Positions 8,733 to 16,919 of a stretch of 49,001 bases of DNA are shown one piece after another. The notes below the pieces were generated by a model, which did not search any database, was not told the DNA's origin, and saw only the letters and a program-made list of their open reading frames with translations. Where the stretch lies: NCBI GenBank assembly GCA_016291905.1, contig JAEEZS010000084.1, positions 1 through 49,001 of the forward strand, written 5' to 3'. This DNA comes from Bacteroidaceae bacterium. Its GTDB lineage: Bacteria > Bacteroidota > Bacteroidia > Bacteroidales > Bacteroidaceae. Numbering within the stretch: the first letter of the stretch is position 1; each line of letters starts with the position of its first letter. The translations under genes were made by a program, and so were the position numbers.

Positions 8733-10229
8733 ATGAAAAACTCTCTTGCCGCGCTGTTTTTTGCAGCTATTGTGTGCAGCTTTGTCGGCTGTCAGTCGAG
8801 TCCCAAAACGCCCGCTGTGACGGGTGCTATCCCTGTGGAAATGTCATTCACTCTTCCTGCGCAGGCAGAGCCTGAAGGCGGCTATGTCACTCGCCGTCCA
8901 CCTGTGGAAGAACGGTTGTTTGTTTCTAAGGCTGTTGAGGCCAAGATAGAAGTTATCAAGAAAGTTCTCACCAACCGCAGGCTGGCATGGATGTTCGAGA
9001 ATTGTTTGCCTAATACGTTGGACACTACTGTCCATTTCGACGGCAATGAGGATACCTTTGTTTATACAGGCGACATTCACGCCATGTGGTTGCGCGACAG
9101 TGGCGCTCAGGTGTTTCCTTATGTGGCACTCTGCAAGGACGACCCTGAACTGGCGAGGCTCATCCGTGGCGTTATCCTCCGTCAGTTGAAGTGCATCAAT
9201 ATCGACCCCTACGCTAATGCTTTCAACATGGGACCAACTGGCAGTGAATGGGCTACCGACCGCACGGCTATGAAGCCTGAGCTGCATGAACGCAAGTGGG
9301 AGATTGATTCACCCTGCTACGTCATCCGTCTTGCCTATGCCTACTGGAAGCAGACGGGCGATGATACCATCTTCCGTACCGACGAGTGGCAGCAGGCAGT
9401 GACGAATATCCTCAAAACCTTCCGTGAGCAACAACTTAAGGACGGCCTCGGCCCGTATCGTTTCCAGCGTCGCACAGAGCGCCAGCTCGATACTCGTTGC
9501 AACGATGGTTGGGGTGCTCCTGCCAAGCCCGTCGGGCTTATTGCCAGCGCTTTCCGTCCTTCAGATGATGCTACTACGTTCTCCTTCCTCGTGCCTTCTA
9601 ACTTCTTCGCTGTAACAGAGCTCCGCAATGCGGCTGAGATTCTCGAAACCGTGAAAAGCGACGGGTCTGATAAACTTGCAGCCGACTGCAAGGCTTTGGC
9701 AAACGAGGTGGCTGCCGCGTTGAAAGAGTATGCTGTCTATGACCATCCGAAATACGGCAAAATCTACGCCTTTGAAGTGGATGGTTACGGCAATGCCCTC
9801 CTGATGGACGATGCCAATGTGCCTAGTCTGTTGGCAATGTCGTACCTCGGCGTGGTGAATGCCAACGATCCTGTCTACCAAAACACGCGTCGCTTTGTGT
9901 GGAGCGAGGACAACCCTTATTTCTTCCGCGGCAAGGTGGCCGAGGGTATCGGCGGCCCGCACGTAGGTTACGACATGGCTTGGCCGATGAGTATCATCAT
10001 GCGTGCATTCACAACCTCCAACGATGCAGATGGCGATGCGGAAATGGCGTGGTGCATCCGTACCCTGCTCGCTACCGATGCTGGTACGGGCTTCATGCAC
10101 GAGACGTTCGACGTTAACAACCCGAAACACTTCACCCGTTCTTGGTTTGCGTGGGCCAACACCCTTTTCGGTGAACTTATCATTAAGTTGGTGGATGAAG
10201 GCAAGACGGAATTGCTGAATAGTCTGTAA
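8733..10229 (+). CDS. GH125 exo-alpha-1,6-mannosidase family lipoprotein
   Basis: A 498-residue lipoprotein: MKNSLAALFFAAIVCSFVGC ends in a lipobox Cys at residue 20, so it is probably anchored in a cell-envelope membrane. The mature part is a GH125 (formerly DUF1237/MUG157) (alpha/alpha)6 barrel. Characteristic stretches are VYTGDIHAMWLRDSGAQVFPY, the following DPYANAFNMGPTG, WEIDSPCYVIRLAYAYWKQTGD, and the C-terminal GTGFMHETFDVNNPKHFTRSWFAWANTLFGELI. Known GH125 enzymes remove alpha-1,6-linked mannose from N-glycans or mannans. The ATG at 8733 is chosen over an upstream start at 8583 because the lipoprotein signal begins here. The next gene follows 26 bp downstream and is probably co-transcribed. 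Confidence 0.9.
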   Translation: MKNSLAALFFAAIVCSFVGCQSSPKTPAVTGAIPVEMSFTLPAQAEPEGGYVTRRPPVEERLFVSKAVEAKIEVIKKVLTNRRLAWMFENCLPNTLDTTVHFDGNEDTFVYTGDIHAMWLRDSGAQVFPYVALCKDDPELARLIRGVILRQLKCINIDPYANAFNMGPTGSEWATDRTAMKPELHERKWEIDSPCYVIRLAYAYWKQTGDDTIFRTDEWQQAVTNILKTFREQQLKDGLGPYRFQRRTERQLDTRCNDGWGAPAKPVGLIASAFRPSDDATTFSFLVPSNFFAVTELRNAAEILETVKSDGSDKLAADCKALANEVAAALKEYAVYDHPKYGKIYAFEVDGYGNALLMDDANVPSLLAMSYLGVVNANDPVYQNTRRFVWSEDNPYFFRGKVAEGIGGPHVGYDMAWPMSIIMRAFTTSNDADGDAEMAWCIRTLLATDAGTGFMHETFDVNNPKHFTRSWFAWANTLFGELIIKLVDEGKTELLNSL

Positions 10230-10243
10230 GGATTTGTGACAAT

Positions 10244-10264
10244 GTAGAATGAAAAATGAAGAAT
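10244..10264 (+). repeat. Heptamer repeat over the translation start (3 copies)
   Basis: GTAGAAT, GAAAAAT and GAAGAAT follow each other with 7-bp period at 10244, 10251 and 10258. The ATG of the following gene (10256) lies inside. Bases 10248-10260 are perfectly complementary to the inverted heptamers at 10323-10353. Confidence 0.7.
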
Positions 10265-13009
10265 AAAATGTTACTTACTTCAGTTTCTAGCTTTGCTGTC
10301 CGGCTTTTTCGTTGTGCCATTTATTTTTCATTTTTCATTTTTCATTTTTCATTGCTATCGGCTCAGCATACGGCCTCCGATGGTTTGCTCCCGTCGTCAT
10401 TGAACAGTACGGATGTAGTATTTAGCACGGTGGCCGAGGGTGAAAAATACCCCATTGTCTGGGGTATGGATGCGGCGTGGATTAGCCAAGAAAATGTGAA
10501 GCGAGGCATTGCCTTCATTGGTAAGGAGAACATTTCCGTTCTTCGAGTCAGTTTTCAGCCTACTGAACCTCTTTTGGGCGATACGGCGCTAACCACGAAA
10601 CAAAAACAAGACCTTAACAAGCGTATTGCCATAGCCCGACTGCTTTCGCGTCCTTATCTTGTGGTAAACAGCGACCCTGCCGACGGCGCTGTTGACCCTT
10701 ACTTTACCTCCTCCGGCAAAGCCAACGCTGCCCGCTGGGCAAAGCTCATCGATATTTCTACAAGGGCCTATCAGAATGCAGGCTACAAGGTTATCACCGT
10801 TAGCCCCTTCAATGAGCCCGACTACGGCTGGGGGCAGGGGAGCATGAGCGACTTTCGTGCCATTTGCCAACTGCTTCGTACTGACTATGCCGACCATTTT
10901 CATGATATCCGTATCTCGGCAGGCAACACCCTTAACTGCGACGAAGCCTCCAAATGGTATAACTACATGAAACCTTACGTTGATGAGGGCTGCACGCATC
11001 AGTTGGCGGGAGGCTTCAACACTTATGCCAATTTCTTCAGCGAAGTTCGTTCGGATGACAATTATGCCACAGCCGATGAGCTCCACAATGTCATGGAGGC
11101 TATGGTGGGCGTGCAGTATGGTATGCAGACAGGCATTTGGTGGGGTTGGGATGGATTGGCGCGTGGAGAATTCTGTCGTGCCTCTTTGGGCGACCGTCTT
11201 GCCTATGCCGAAAACCGCAACGCCTGGGCCGCAGCTTCGGTCTATCGCAACACACTTGACGACCGCATAGAAGCTTTCATCGGCTCGTCCGAGCGCCAAG
11301 CCAAGAACTCATCGTGGCGCTTTGTCTGCGCCGACCGCCTTGTCTATTTCGATGGCTATGGACCAACGTATGAGTTCTGCGTCGATATGCCTGGTGGCAC
11401 AGGCTACCAGCAGGGACAAACCAATGCCGAGCGTGTTGTGAACATCACGTGGGGCGAGGACGTGCAGCCGTCACCCATCGACGGTACGTATATGCTTGTC
11501 AATCGCAACAGCCGCATGGTGATGTCGCTGGCGAACAACTCCGTAGCTTCGGGCACGAACGTTAACCAACAGTCATGGAGTAATCGAAAGTCGCAGTACT
11601 GGAACGTCCGTCCCGTTGATTCCCGCATAGGTGGAGATTTCAGCTACTACACCATCTGCGCCTCTCAGAACGATTTTCCCATTGACGTCTGGAACTGGTC
11701 GCTCGATAACGGTGGCGATATTCGCCTCTATAATGGCAGTCTTGGCACCAACGAGCAATGGTATCTACAGTATGCCGGCGAGGGCTACTACTATATCCGT
11801 AGTCGCTATAGCAATCTCTGTATTGAGGTGGCTGGAGGCAGCAAAACGTCAGGGGGCAACATCCAGCAGGGCTCTTATACAGGCGATGCTCGTCAGCAAT
11901 GGAAGATTATACCAATTACCTCGCGCTGTAAGCTCACACCTCCCGAAGCCCCCACGGGGCTGGCGGCTGAAGCGCAGCGAGCCTCTGTATGCCTTCGTTG
12001 GCACGCCAATGCAGAGACGGATATCGCGGGTTACATGGTGTTGCGTGCCGATGCTGAGGATAGCGAGTGGAACACGATTGCCCGCACGGTGCCTGACACA
12101 CTCTTCATTGACAACACCGTCCTCCCTGCGCGCACCTATTTATATAAGGTAAAGGCCATCGACGAGAGTGACAACATCTCTGACTGCTCGGAAGTGGTTT
12201 CAGCACTCTCCACCGACGGCACGCAGGGGTGCATCGCCCGCTATGAGTTCGACGAATCGTTGCGCGACGCCACCGAAAACCACTTTAACCTCGCCCTCTA
12301 TGGCGATGAGCTCTTTACAAAGACGGAACGCTATGTCGTCAGCGGCAGTCACAGCCTTCGTATGGACGGCTCGAACTTCCTGCAGGCTCCTGCCACGTTG
12401 CTTGCTTCTGATCAGCTGACTATCTGCCTTTGGATGTATTGGACGGGCGGCTCTGCTGGAGCCGGACAGCGCATTTTCGACTTTGGCATTCCCGCCTTGG
12501 GAGGCGGACAAGAGGCGAGTCTCTATCTCACTCCTTCCGACGGTAGTCATATGCGCTTCGCTATCTGCAAGGATGGGGAAGAGCAGACGCTTATTGCCCC
12601 TAAATTCCCTGCCTTGAAGATGAAGCACGTTGCCTTGACGATGGCTTCCGACAGCGTGACGCTCTACATCGATGGCGAGCGAGTTGCCGCTACAGCCGAT
12701 ATCACCCTCCGTCCCTCGGCTCTCCGCCCCATCTTAGGCTATTTCGGTCGTCCTTTGGAAAATCGAAAAGCAGCCTCAACCCCTCTGCTGAAAGCGTATA
12801 TTGACGACCTCCGCATCTTCAACTGCGCCCTAACCCCTGCTGATATCCAGCATGTCATGACAGACATCGACACAGGCATCCAATCCCCCATGGTTGATGA
12901 CGCAGAAATGGAAACCGATGTTCCTGCCTTTAATCTGCAAGGCCAGCCTGCCGTGCAACCTGTACACGGCATCTACATCCAGAACGGCAAGAAAATCTGG
13001 ATAAAGTAA
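10256..13009 (+). CDS. Secreted multidomain glycosidase-like protein (GH-A-like barrel, ricin-type, FN3, LamG)
   Basis: This 917-residue exported protein has a signal peptide ending near LLSAQ (about residue 37). The catalytic-like region (about 50-400) resembles clan GH-A barrels such as GH30: VSPFNEPDYGWGQG places a candidate acid/base Glu at 187, and ELHNVMEAMVG near 275-284 may hold the second Glu. The exact GH family is not certain. A ricin-type beta-trefoil follows (about 408-553, with QYW, QWYL and QQWK repeats), then an FN3 domain (about 562-650) and a LamG/concanavalin-like domain (about 658-860). The C-terminal tail ends GIYIQNGKKIWIK, like short sorting-type tails of exported Bacteroidetes proteins. 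Its signal peptide is encoded partly by a 7-bp tandem repeat. It probably forms an operon with the GH125 gene. Its stop lies 5 bp from that of the convergent transporter. Confidence 0.75.
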   Translation: MKNKMLLTSVSSFAVRLFRCAIYFSFFIFHFSLLSAQHTASDGLLPSSLNSTDVVFSTVAEGEKYPIVWGMDAAWISQENVKRGIAFIGKENISVLRVSFQPTEPLLGDTALTTKQKQDLNKRIAIARLLSRPYLVVNSDPADGAVDPYFTSSGKANAARWAKLIDISTRAYQNAGYKVITVSPFNEPDYGWGQGSMSDFRAICQLLRTDYADHFHDIRISAGNTLNCDEASKWYNYMKPYVDEGCTHQLAGGFNTYANFFSEVRSDDNYATADELHNVMEAMVGVQYGMQTGIWWGWDGLARGEFCRASLGDRLAYAENRNAWAAASVYRNTLDDRIEAFIGSSERQAKNSSWRFVCADRLVYFDGYGPTYEFCVDMPGGTGYQQGQTNAERVVNITWGEDVQPSPIDGTYMLVNRNSRMVMSLANNSVASGTNVNQQSWSNRKSQYWNVRPVDSRIGGDFSYYTICASQNDFPIDVWNWSLDNGGDIRLYNGSLGTNEQWYLQYAGEGYYYIRSRYSNLCIEVAGGSKTSGGNIQQGSYTGDARQQWKIIPITSRCKLTPPEAPTGLAAEAQRASVCLRWHANAETDIAGYMVLRADAEDSEWNTIARTVPDTLFIDNTVLPARTYLYKVKAIDESDNISDCSEVVSALSTDGTQGCIARYEFDESLRDATENHFNLALYGDELFTKTERYVVSGSHSLRMDGSNFLQAPATLLASDQLTICLWMYWTGGSAGAGQRIFDFGIPALGGGQEASLYLTPSDGSHMRFAICKDGEEQTLIAPKFPALKMKHVALTMASDSVTLYIDGERVAATADITLRPSALRPILGYFGRPLENRKAASTPLLKAYIDDLRIFNCALTPADIQHVMTDIDTGIQSPMVDDAEMETDVPAFNLQGQPAVQPVHGIYIQNGKKIWIK
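10323..10353 (+). repeat. 7-bp tandem repeat ATTTTTC in a signal-peptide coding region
   Basis: ATTTTTC begins at 10323, 10330, 10337 and 10344 and is followed by ATT: four full copies in perfect register. It encodes the hydrophobic core of the signal peptide. As 7 is not a multiple of 3, gain or loss of one copy would shift the frame. Confidence 0.9.
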
Positions 13010-13014
13010 TCTCG

Positions 13015-14382
13015 TTAAGATGTATGTGTAAACACTCCCAGCTCGTTGAGTAGGACGAGCGTGATGAGTGTGGGGGCTACCCAACGAATGACAAAGCGAT
13101 AGAACCCGAAGAGCGGGGCGCGCAGCTTGCCGCCATTGGTTACTTGGTCGCGAACCAGCTTTTTGTCCAGTCGCCAGCCCACGAAAAGGCTGATGATGAT
13201 GCCGCCTACGGGCATGATGATTTTGGCGGAAAGGAAGTCGAACGCGTCGAAGAATCCGAGGCCGAAGAAGGGCTTGAAGTCCTTCATCGGGCCGAAGCTG
13301 AGGGAGCAGAAGATGCCCAGCACAAGGCAGAGCGTAGTGACGATGCAGGCTGCGGCACGGCGCGAGAGCCCATGCTCGTGGAGAAACGCCGTGATGGTCT
13401 CGTGGAGCGAGATGGTGCTGGTGATGGCTGCCACAATGAGCAGCAGGTAGAAGAGCAGGGCAAAGATATAGCCGAGGATGGGTGCTCCCTCAAAAGCCAT
13501 CTGGAAAACGCTGGGCAACGTGATGAACACGAGCCCAGGCCCTGCGTCGGGGGTGATTTCCTGCACGCTGAACACGGCTGGGAAGATAATGAAACCGCAC
13601 ATGATGGCTACCAGCGTGTCGATGCTGACGACGCTGACGGCTGTGCGTGTGAGGTTGGCGTCGTCGCGGAAGTAGCTGGCGTAGGTGCACAGGCACCCCA
13701 TCGCAAGGCTCAGCGAAAAAAACGCCTGCCCCAGGGCGCTGAGGAGGGTGTCGGCTGTTATCTTCGAGAAATCGGGACGAAGCAGGAACTGAAGTCCCTC
13801 CTTTGCCCCAGGCATCAACATCGAACAGACAACCAGCACGGTGATGATGATAAACAGCAGGGGCATCAGCAGCTTTGAGAATCGCTCAATGCCATTCTGT
13901 ACCCCTCGGACAACAATGATATGCGTGACGATGAGCACTATCGCCGTGAAGACCACAGGCCACCAGGGATGGACGGTGAAGGCCGTGTAGTAGGCCGCAG
14001 GGTCGGCTATCTGCGTCACCCCTCCCGCTACCGCCGTGACAAGGTATTTCATGGTCCAGCCTGCCACTACGCTATAGTACGAGAGGATGATGAAGGCGGC
14101 AAAAACGCCCAGGAAACCTTGGATAATCCAGGCCGAGCGTGGCGCCAAGCGGCGATAGGCATCGATGGTATTGGCGTGGGTGCTGCGCCCAATAACAAAC
14201 TCTGACAGCATGACGGGGATGCCCAGCACAATAACGCATAGAATATAGATGAGAATAAACGCTGCTCCTCCGTGTGCTCCCGTTTCCGTGGGGAAACGCC
14301 AAACATTACCCAGCCCTACGGCTGAACCTGCTGCTGCTAGGATAATACCCAGTTTGCTTCCAAAATTGTGCCTCTTTTCCAT
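13015..14382 (-). CDS. Sodium-dependent transporter, NSS/SNF family
   Basis: Inner-membrane Na+-coupled symporter of the neurotransmitter:sodium symporter (SLC6/LeuT) family, which usually imports amino acids or related compounds. It is 455 residues with about 11-12 hydrophobic segments. The N-terminal signature SKLGIILAAAGSAVGLGNVWRFP (TM1 with the unwound GLGNVWRFP) is intact, and SLSLAMGCLCTYASYF fits the TM6 region. The start at 14382 (MEKRHNFGSKLG) is the family-like one; the frame is open 20 codons further upstream. Substrate is unknown. The 3' end is 5 bp from the convergent glycosidase gene, leaving no room for separate terminators. Confidence 0.92.
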   Translation of the reverse strand: MEKRHNFGSKLGIILAAAGSAVGLGNVWRFPTETGAHGGAAFILIYILCVIVLGIPVMLSEFVIGRSTHANTIDAYRRLAPRSAWIIQGFLGVFAAFIILSYYSVVAGWTMKYLVTAVAGGVTQIADPAAYYTAFTVHPWWPVVFTAIVLIVTHIIVVRGVQNGIERFSKLLMPLLFIIITVLVVCSMLMPGAKEGLQFLLRPDFSKITADTLLSALGQAFFSLSLAMGCLCTYASYFRDDANLTRTAVSVVSIDTLVAIMCGFIIFPAVFSVQEITPDAGPGLVFITLPSVFQMAFEGAPILGYIFALLFYLLLIVAAITSTISLHETITAFLHEHGLSRRAAACIVTTLCLVLGIFCSLSFGPMKDFKPFFGLGFFDAFDFLSAKIIMPVGGIIISLFVGWRLDKKLVRDQVTNGGKLRAPLFGFYRFVIRWVAPTLITLVLLNELGVFTHTS

Positions 14383-14476
14383 AATCGGCTGCAAAATTAC
14401 TAATAAAAATCCATTATTTGTAACAAATTGCAAGAAAAACAAAAAGGGGATGGGAGAGAAGTCCTCCTTTTCTTAT

Positions 14477-14556
14477 TTACCTAACCCGTTGGGACACGTG
14501 TCCCAACGGGTTAGGTAAGGTGTCCCAACGGGTTAGGACACGTGTCCTAACGGGTT
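14477..14556. repeat. 42-bp perfect palindrome and 22-bp-period repeat
   Basis: Bases 14477-14497 and 14498-14518 form a perfect 42-bp palindrome centred on CACGTG. The 18-mer GTGTCCCAACGGGTTAGG occurs at 14498-14515 and again at 14520-14537. AACGGGTT recurs at 14505, 14527 and 14549 (22-bp period), with an inverted copy at 14483. A second 20-bp palindrome, also centred on CACGTG, is at 14532-14551. The element lies between the CBM9-like gene's stop (14602) and the NSS transporter start (14382). There is no U-tract on either side, so it is not a standard terminator. Confidence 0.95.
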
Positions 14557-14601
14557 TGGTACAATAACTTTTGCCTGCGCTGAGATTTAATTCCCTTTTG
14601 A

Positions 14602-15234
14602 CTATGCAGGTTTTCCAAAGCAGTCGGGACGGTGGAAGTCAGGGGCAGGAGCGGAGATGGGGAAAAGAGAAACGAAATGAGGCGTGGGCAAGTCGTCCCC
14701 ACATTTATAAACATTCAGTCGGAATTCGCCTGAGGAAACCTGTGGGCTATGGTCTCCAAACAGCGTGTAGGGCAGGGCGAGGGCGAGTTCCCAGATAGTA
14801 GGAGTGCCAATGAGCCCCAGCGGCTGGCGTCCCAACGAAGCCCAACGGTCGACGCTTTCCAGCAATTCCGTTGAAAGGGGCTGGCGCTCGTTACGTCCGG
14901 CGCCGTAGGCAATGAGAAGCGTGCCGATGCAAGTGCATTCGATGTTGTAATAGCCTTCGGCACCATTGGGGCGAATGAATGTCTCGACACAAGAGTCCGT
15001 CCAAACTTTGTCGCCATCCGTAGCATAGCGTGCCAGCACGGCCTGCTCGCTCACGCGGTAGTGGATGAGGAGGGCGTCGTTGCCCAAAGCCATACGGACA
15101 GCCACTTCCGGCAGGTAGGGGTAAGAGGGCCAGTTGATTTTGTTGACGGGAGTGAAAGGGATTCCCTCTCTGTCGAAAAGGTCGCGGATGCCGGGGGCGG
15201 CAACAAAGGCTGCGGAAATTCGTCGGAGTTGCAT
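14602..15234 (-). CDS. CBM9-like (DOMON-type) domain protein
   Basis: A 210-residue protein without a clear signal peptide. It resembles the carbohydrate-binding family 9-like domain proteins common in Bacteroidetes: LLIHYRVSEQAVLARYATDGDKVWTDSCVETFIRPNGAEGYYNIECTCIGTLLIAYG matches the family pattern of W-D-S/D-CVE-F with following Y-N-E. Ligand and function are unknown; many such proteins bind or modify glycans. It is last in a minus-strand operon with the SPOR lipoprotein and the DegT aminotransferase (15 bp after the latter). Fold assignment is moderate; function is not assigned. Confidence 0.7.
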   Translation of the reverse strand: MQLRRISAAFVAAPGIRDLFDREGIPFTPVNKINWPSYPYLPEVAVRMALGNDALLIHYRVSEQAVLARYATDGDKVWTDSCVETFIRPNGAEGYYNIECTCIGTLLIAYGAGRNERQPLSTELLESVDRWASLGRQPLGLIGTPTIWELALALPYTLFGDHSPQVSSGEFRLNVYKCGDDLPTPHFVSLFPISAPAPDFHRPDCFGKPA

Positions 15235-15249
15235 GCTGAAGATAAGGTA

Positions 15250-16350
15250 TTAGATATGGAAAAACTGTCGTATTCTTTCTGCTACGATGCGTGCCTCGTC
15301 TGTTGAAAGGGCAGGGCTGATGGGGAGGCTGAGTTCCGTGGCGGCTAACTGCTCTGTGATGGGCAAAGAAAAGGAGTTAAACTGCGGAAAACAGCATTGA
15401 CGGTGGGGCGGGACGGGGTAGTGGATGTTGGTTTCGATGCCTTCGGAGAGCAAATAGCGTTGGAGGGCATCGCGCTGTTCCGTGAAGATGGGGTAGATGT
15501 GGTAGACGGAATCAAAGGCGAAGGGGGAGAGTGTCAGAGAAGCGGGGAGCATGTCTGTATAGATGTCGGCAATGGCGCGACGTCGTTGGTTGTCCTCGTC
15601 CAGATGGCGCAGCTTGATAGTAAGTACGGCAGCTTGAATTTCGTCAATACGGCTGTTGATGCCCTGCACGTCGCAGTAGTATTTGGGCTCCATGCCGTAG
15701 TTGCCGAGGCGTCGCACCACGTCGGCAAGGGCATCGTCGTTTGTGGTGACGGCTCCGGCATCACCCAAAGCCCCCAAATTCTTGCCTGGATAGAAGCTAT
15801 GCCCCGCAGCATCACCCATAGAGCCGGTACGCCGGTCAGGCGCAGCAAGGGCTCCGTGTGCTTGGGCGTTGTCTTCAATGAGCTTTAGGTCGTAGTGGCG
15901 ACAGATGTCGCTAATGCGCTTTGTCCAGGCGCAGCGGCCATAGAGGTGGACAACCATAATGGCACGAGTGCGTGGGGTAATAGCCGCTTCGATGAGGCTG
16001 TCGTCGATGAGCGAGGTATTGGCACAGGGCTCGACAAATACGGGCGTGAGTCCACAGCGTGTGACAGCAAGCACAGAGGCTATGAAGGTGTTGGCAGGGA
16101 CAATAACCTCATCACCTGGCGCCATCACGCCAAGCTCCATGTATCCTTTTAAAATAAGCGTAAGCGCATCCAATCCATTGGCACAGCCCACACAATGAGA
16201 TGTGCCGATAAATGTGGCATACGCTTGTTCGAAATCGGCTGTGGCCTTTCCCTTCAGGTACCAGCCCGAACGTACAACGCTGTCAACCGCCGCTGCGATT
16301 TCATCGGCGTGAAGGGCGGTGACAGCTTGTATGTTCAGAAAGGGTATCAC
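15250..16350 (-). CDS. DegT/DnrJ/EryC1/StrS family PLP-dependent aminotransferase
   Basis: A 366-residue cytosolic sugar aminotransferase-fold enzyme of the kind that makes amino sugars for surface glycans or polysaccharides. It starts IPFLNIQAVTALHADEI; SHCVGCANGLDALTLILKG forms the PLP-phosphate site, LIEDNAQAHGA has the PLP-contacting Asp160, and GHSFYPGKNLGALGDAGAV has the Schiff-base Lys190. The C-terminal part (IHYPVPPHRQCCF) is typical. It uses a GTG start that overlaps the stop of the SPOR gene by 4 nt (GTGA), which implies translational coupling. The sugar substrate cannot be told from sequence, and no nucleotide-sugar genes are adjacent. Confidence 0.88.
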   Translation of the reverse strand: MIPFLNIQAVTALHADEIAAAVDSVVRSGWYLKGKATADFEQAYATFIGTSHCVGCANGLDALTLILKGYMELGVMAPGDEVIVPANTFIASVLAVTRCGLTPVFVEPCANTSLIDDSLIEAAITPRTRAIMVVHLYGRCAWTKRISDICRHYDLKLIEDNAQAHGALAAPDRRTGSMGDAAGHSFYPGKNLGALGDAGAVTTNDDALADVVRRLGNYGMEPKYYCDVQGINSRIDEIQAAVLTIKLRHLDEDNQRRRAIADIYTDMLPASLTLSPFAFDSVYHIYPIFTEQRDALQRYLLSEGIETNIHYPVPPHRQCCFPQFNSFSLPITEQLAATELSLPISPALSTDEARIVAERIRQFFHI

Positions 16351-16829
16351 TTCTTCAGCAGAATCCAGCTCTCCTGGAAGTCCTGACGGTCGGGGTTGGC
16401 AGCCTTGAAGGCATCGCGGGCTGTGACAGCCTCGGCCTTGGTGTTGTAGGTGCCGATATAAACGCGGTACATGTTGCGGTCGACATTCTTGACGATACCG
16501 GCTTTATAACCGTCGGCTTTCAGCTTTTGGCAGAGGTCCTCGGCGTTGGTCTGAACGCTGAAGCTACCACAGACAACGCTATAGGATTTGAGGTCACCAC
16601 TAAAGGCAACGACAGACTCCTGACGAACGGGGGTATTGTCGGTAACGGGTGTAACAGCTTGCGACTCGCTGGCGGGTGTTACCTGCACAGGAGCGTTAGC
16701 ATCAGACTGGGCATAGGTTTCCTGCGACTTTGCCTTTTCATAAGCTTGCTTGTAAGCATTCTGACTGGATTTGCAGGAGGTGAACATGAGGGCTGCGCCC
16801 ATCAGTACGAAGAATAAGGTCTTTTTCAT
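16347..16829 (-). CDS. SPOR-domain lipoprotein
   Basis: A 160-residue lipoprotein: the signal MKKTLFFVLMGAALMFTSC ends in a lipobox Cys at residue 19. A variable, probably disordered region (about 25-75, rich in Q, T, S, V, P) is followed by a C-terminal SPOR domain (about 78-158: SYSVVCGSFSVQTNAEDLCQKL, MYRVYIGTYNTKAEAVTARDAF). SPOR domains bind denuded glycan strands of septal peptidoglycan, so it probably sits in the periplasm at division sites. It is first in an operon with the DegT aminotransferase (GTGA overlap) and the CBM9-like gene. A -7 box is at 16868-16875. Confidence 0.88.
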   Translation of the reverse strand: MKKTLFFVLMGAALMFTSCKSSQNAYKQAYEKAKSQETYAQSDANAPVQVTPASESQAVTPVTDNTPVRQESVVAFSGDLKSYSVVCGSFSVQTNAEDLCQKLKADGYKAGIVKNVDRNMYRVYIGTYNTKAEAVTARDAFKAANPDRQDFQESWILLKK

Positions 16830-16867
16830 TATGAGTTGAGGTTTAAGTGGTTTATTGTTTCAGTCTG

Positions 16868-16875
16868 CAAAGATA
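16868..16875 (-). promoter_or_regulatory. -7 box of the SPOR-DegT-CBM9-like operon
   Basis: TATCTTTG on the minus strand matches TAnnTTTG, 38 bp upstream of the ATG at 16829. The -33 region is replaced by the heptamer repeat at 16880-16914 and has no clear TTTG. Confidence 0.5.
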
Positions 16876-16879
16876 ATAC

Positions 16880-16914
16880 GAAAAATGAAGAATGAAAAGC
16901 GAAGGGCGAAAAAT
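16880..16914 (+). repeat. Degenerate heptamer repeat (5 copies)
   Basis: GAAAAAT, GAAGAAT, GAAAAGC, GAAGGGC and GAAAAAT lie head to tail at 16880, 16887, 16894, 16901 and 16908. The array fills the gap between the manA stop (16920) and the SPOR promoter. It is the same family as at 10244 and 33931. Confidence 0.75.
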
Positions 16915-16919
16915 AATTA

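Noticed and set aside
8733..13009. Polysaccharide utilisation locus with susC/susD
   Set aside because: No TonB-dependent receptor or SusD-like lipoprotein is found anywhere in the window; the enzyme genes are scattered.
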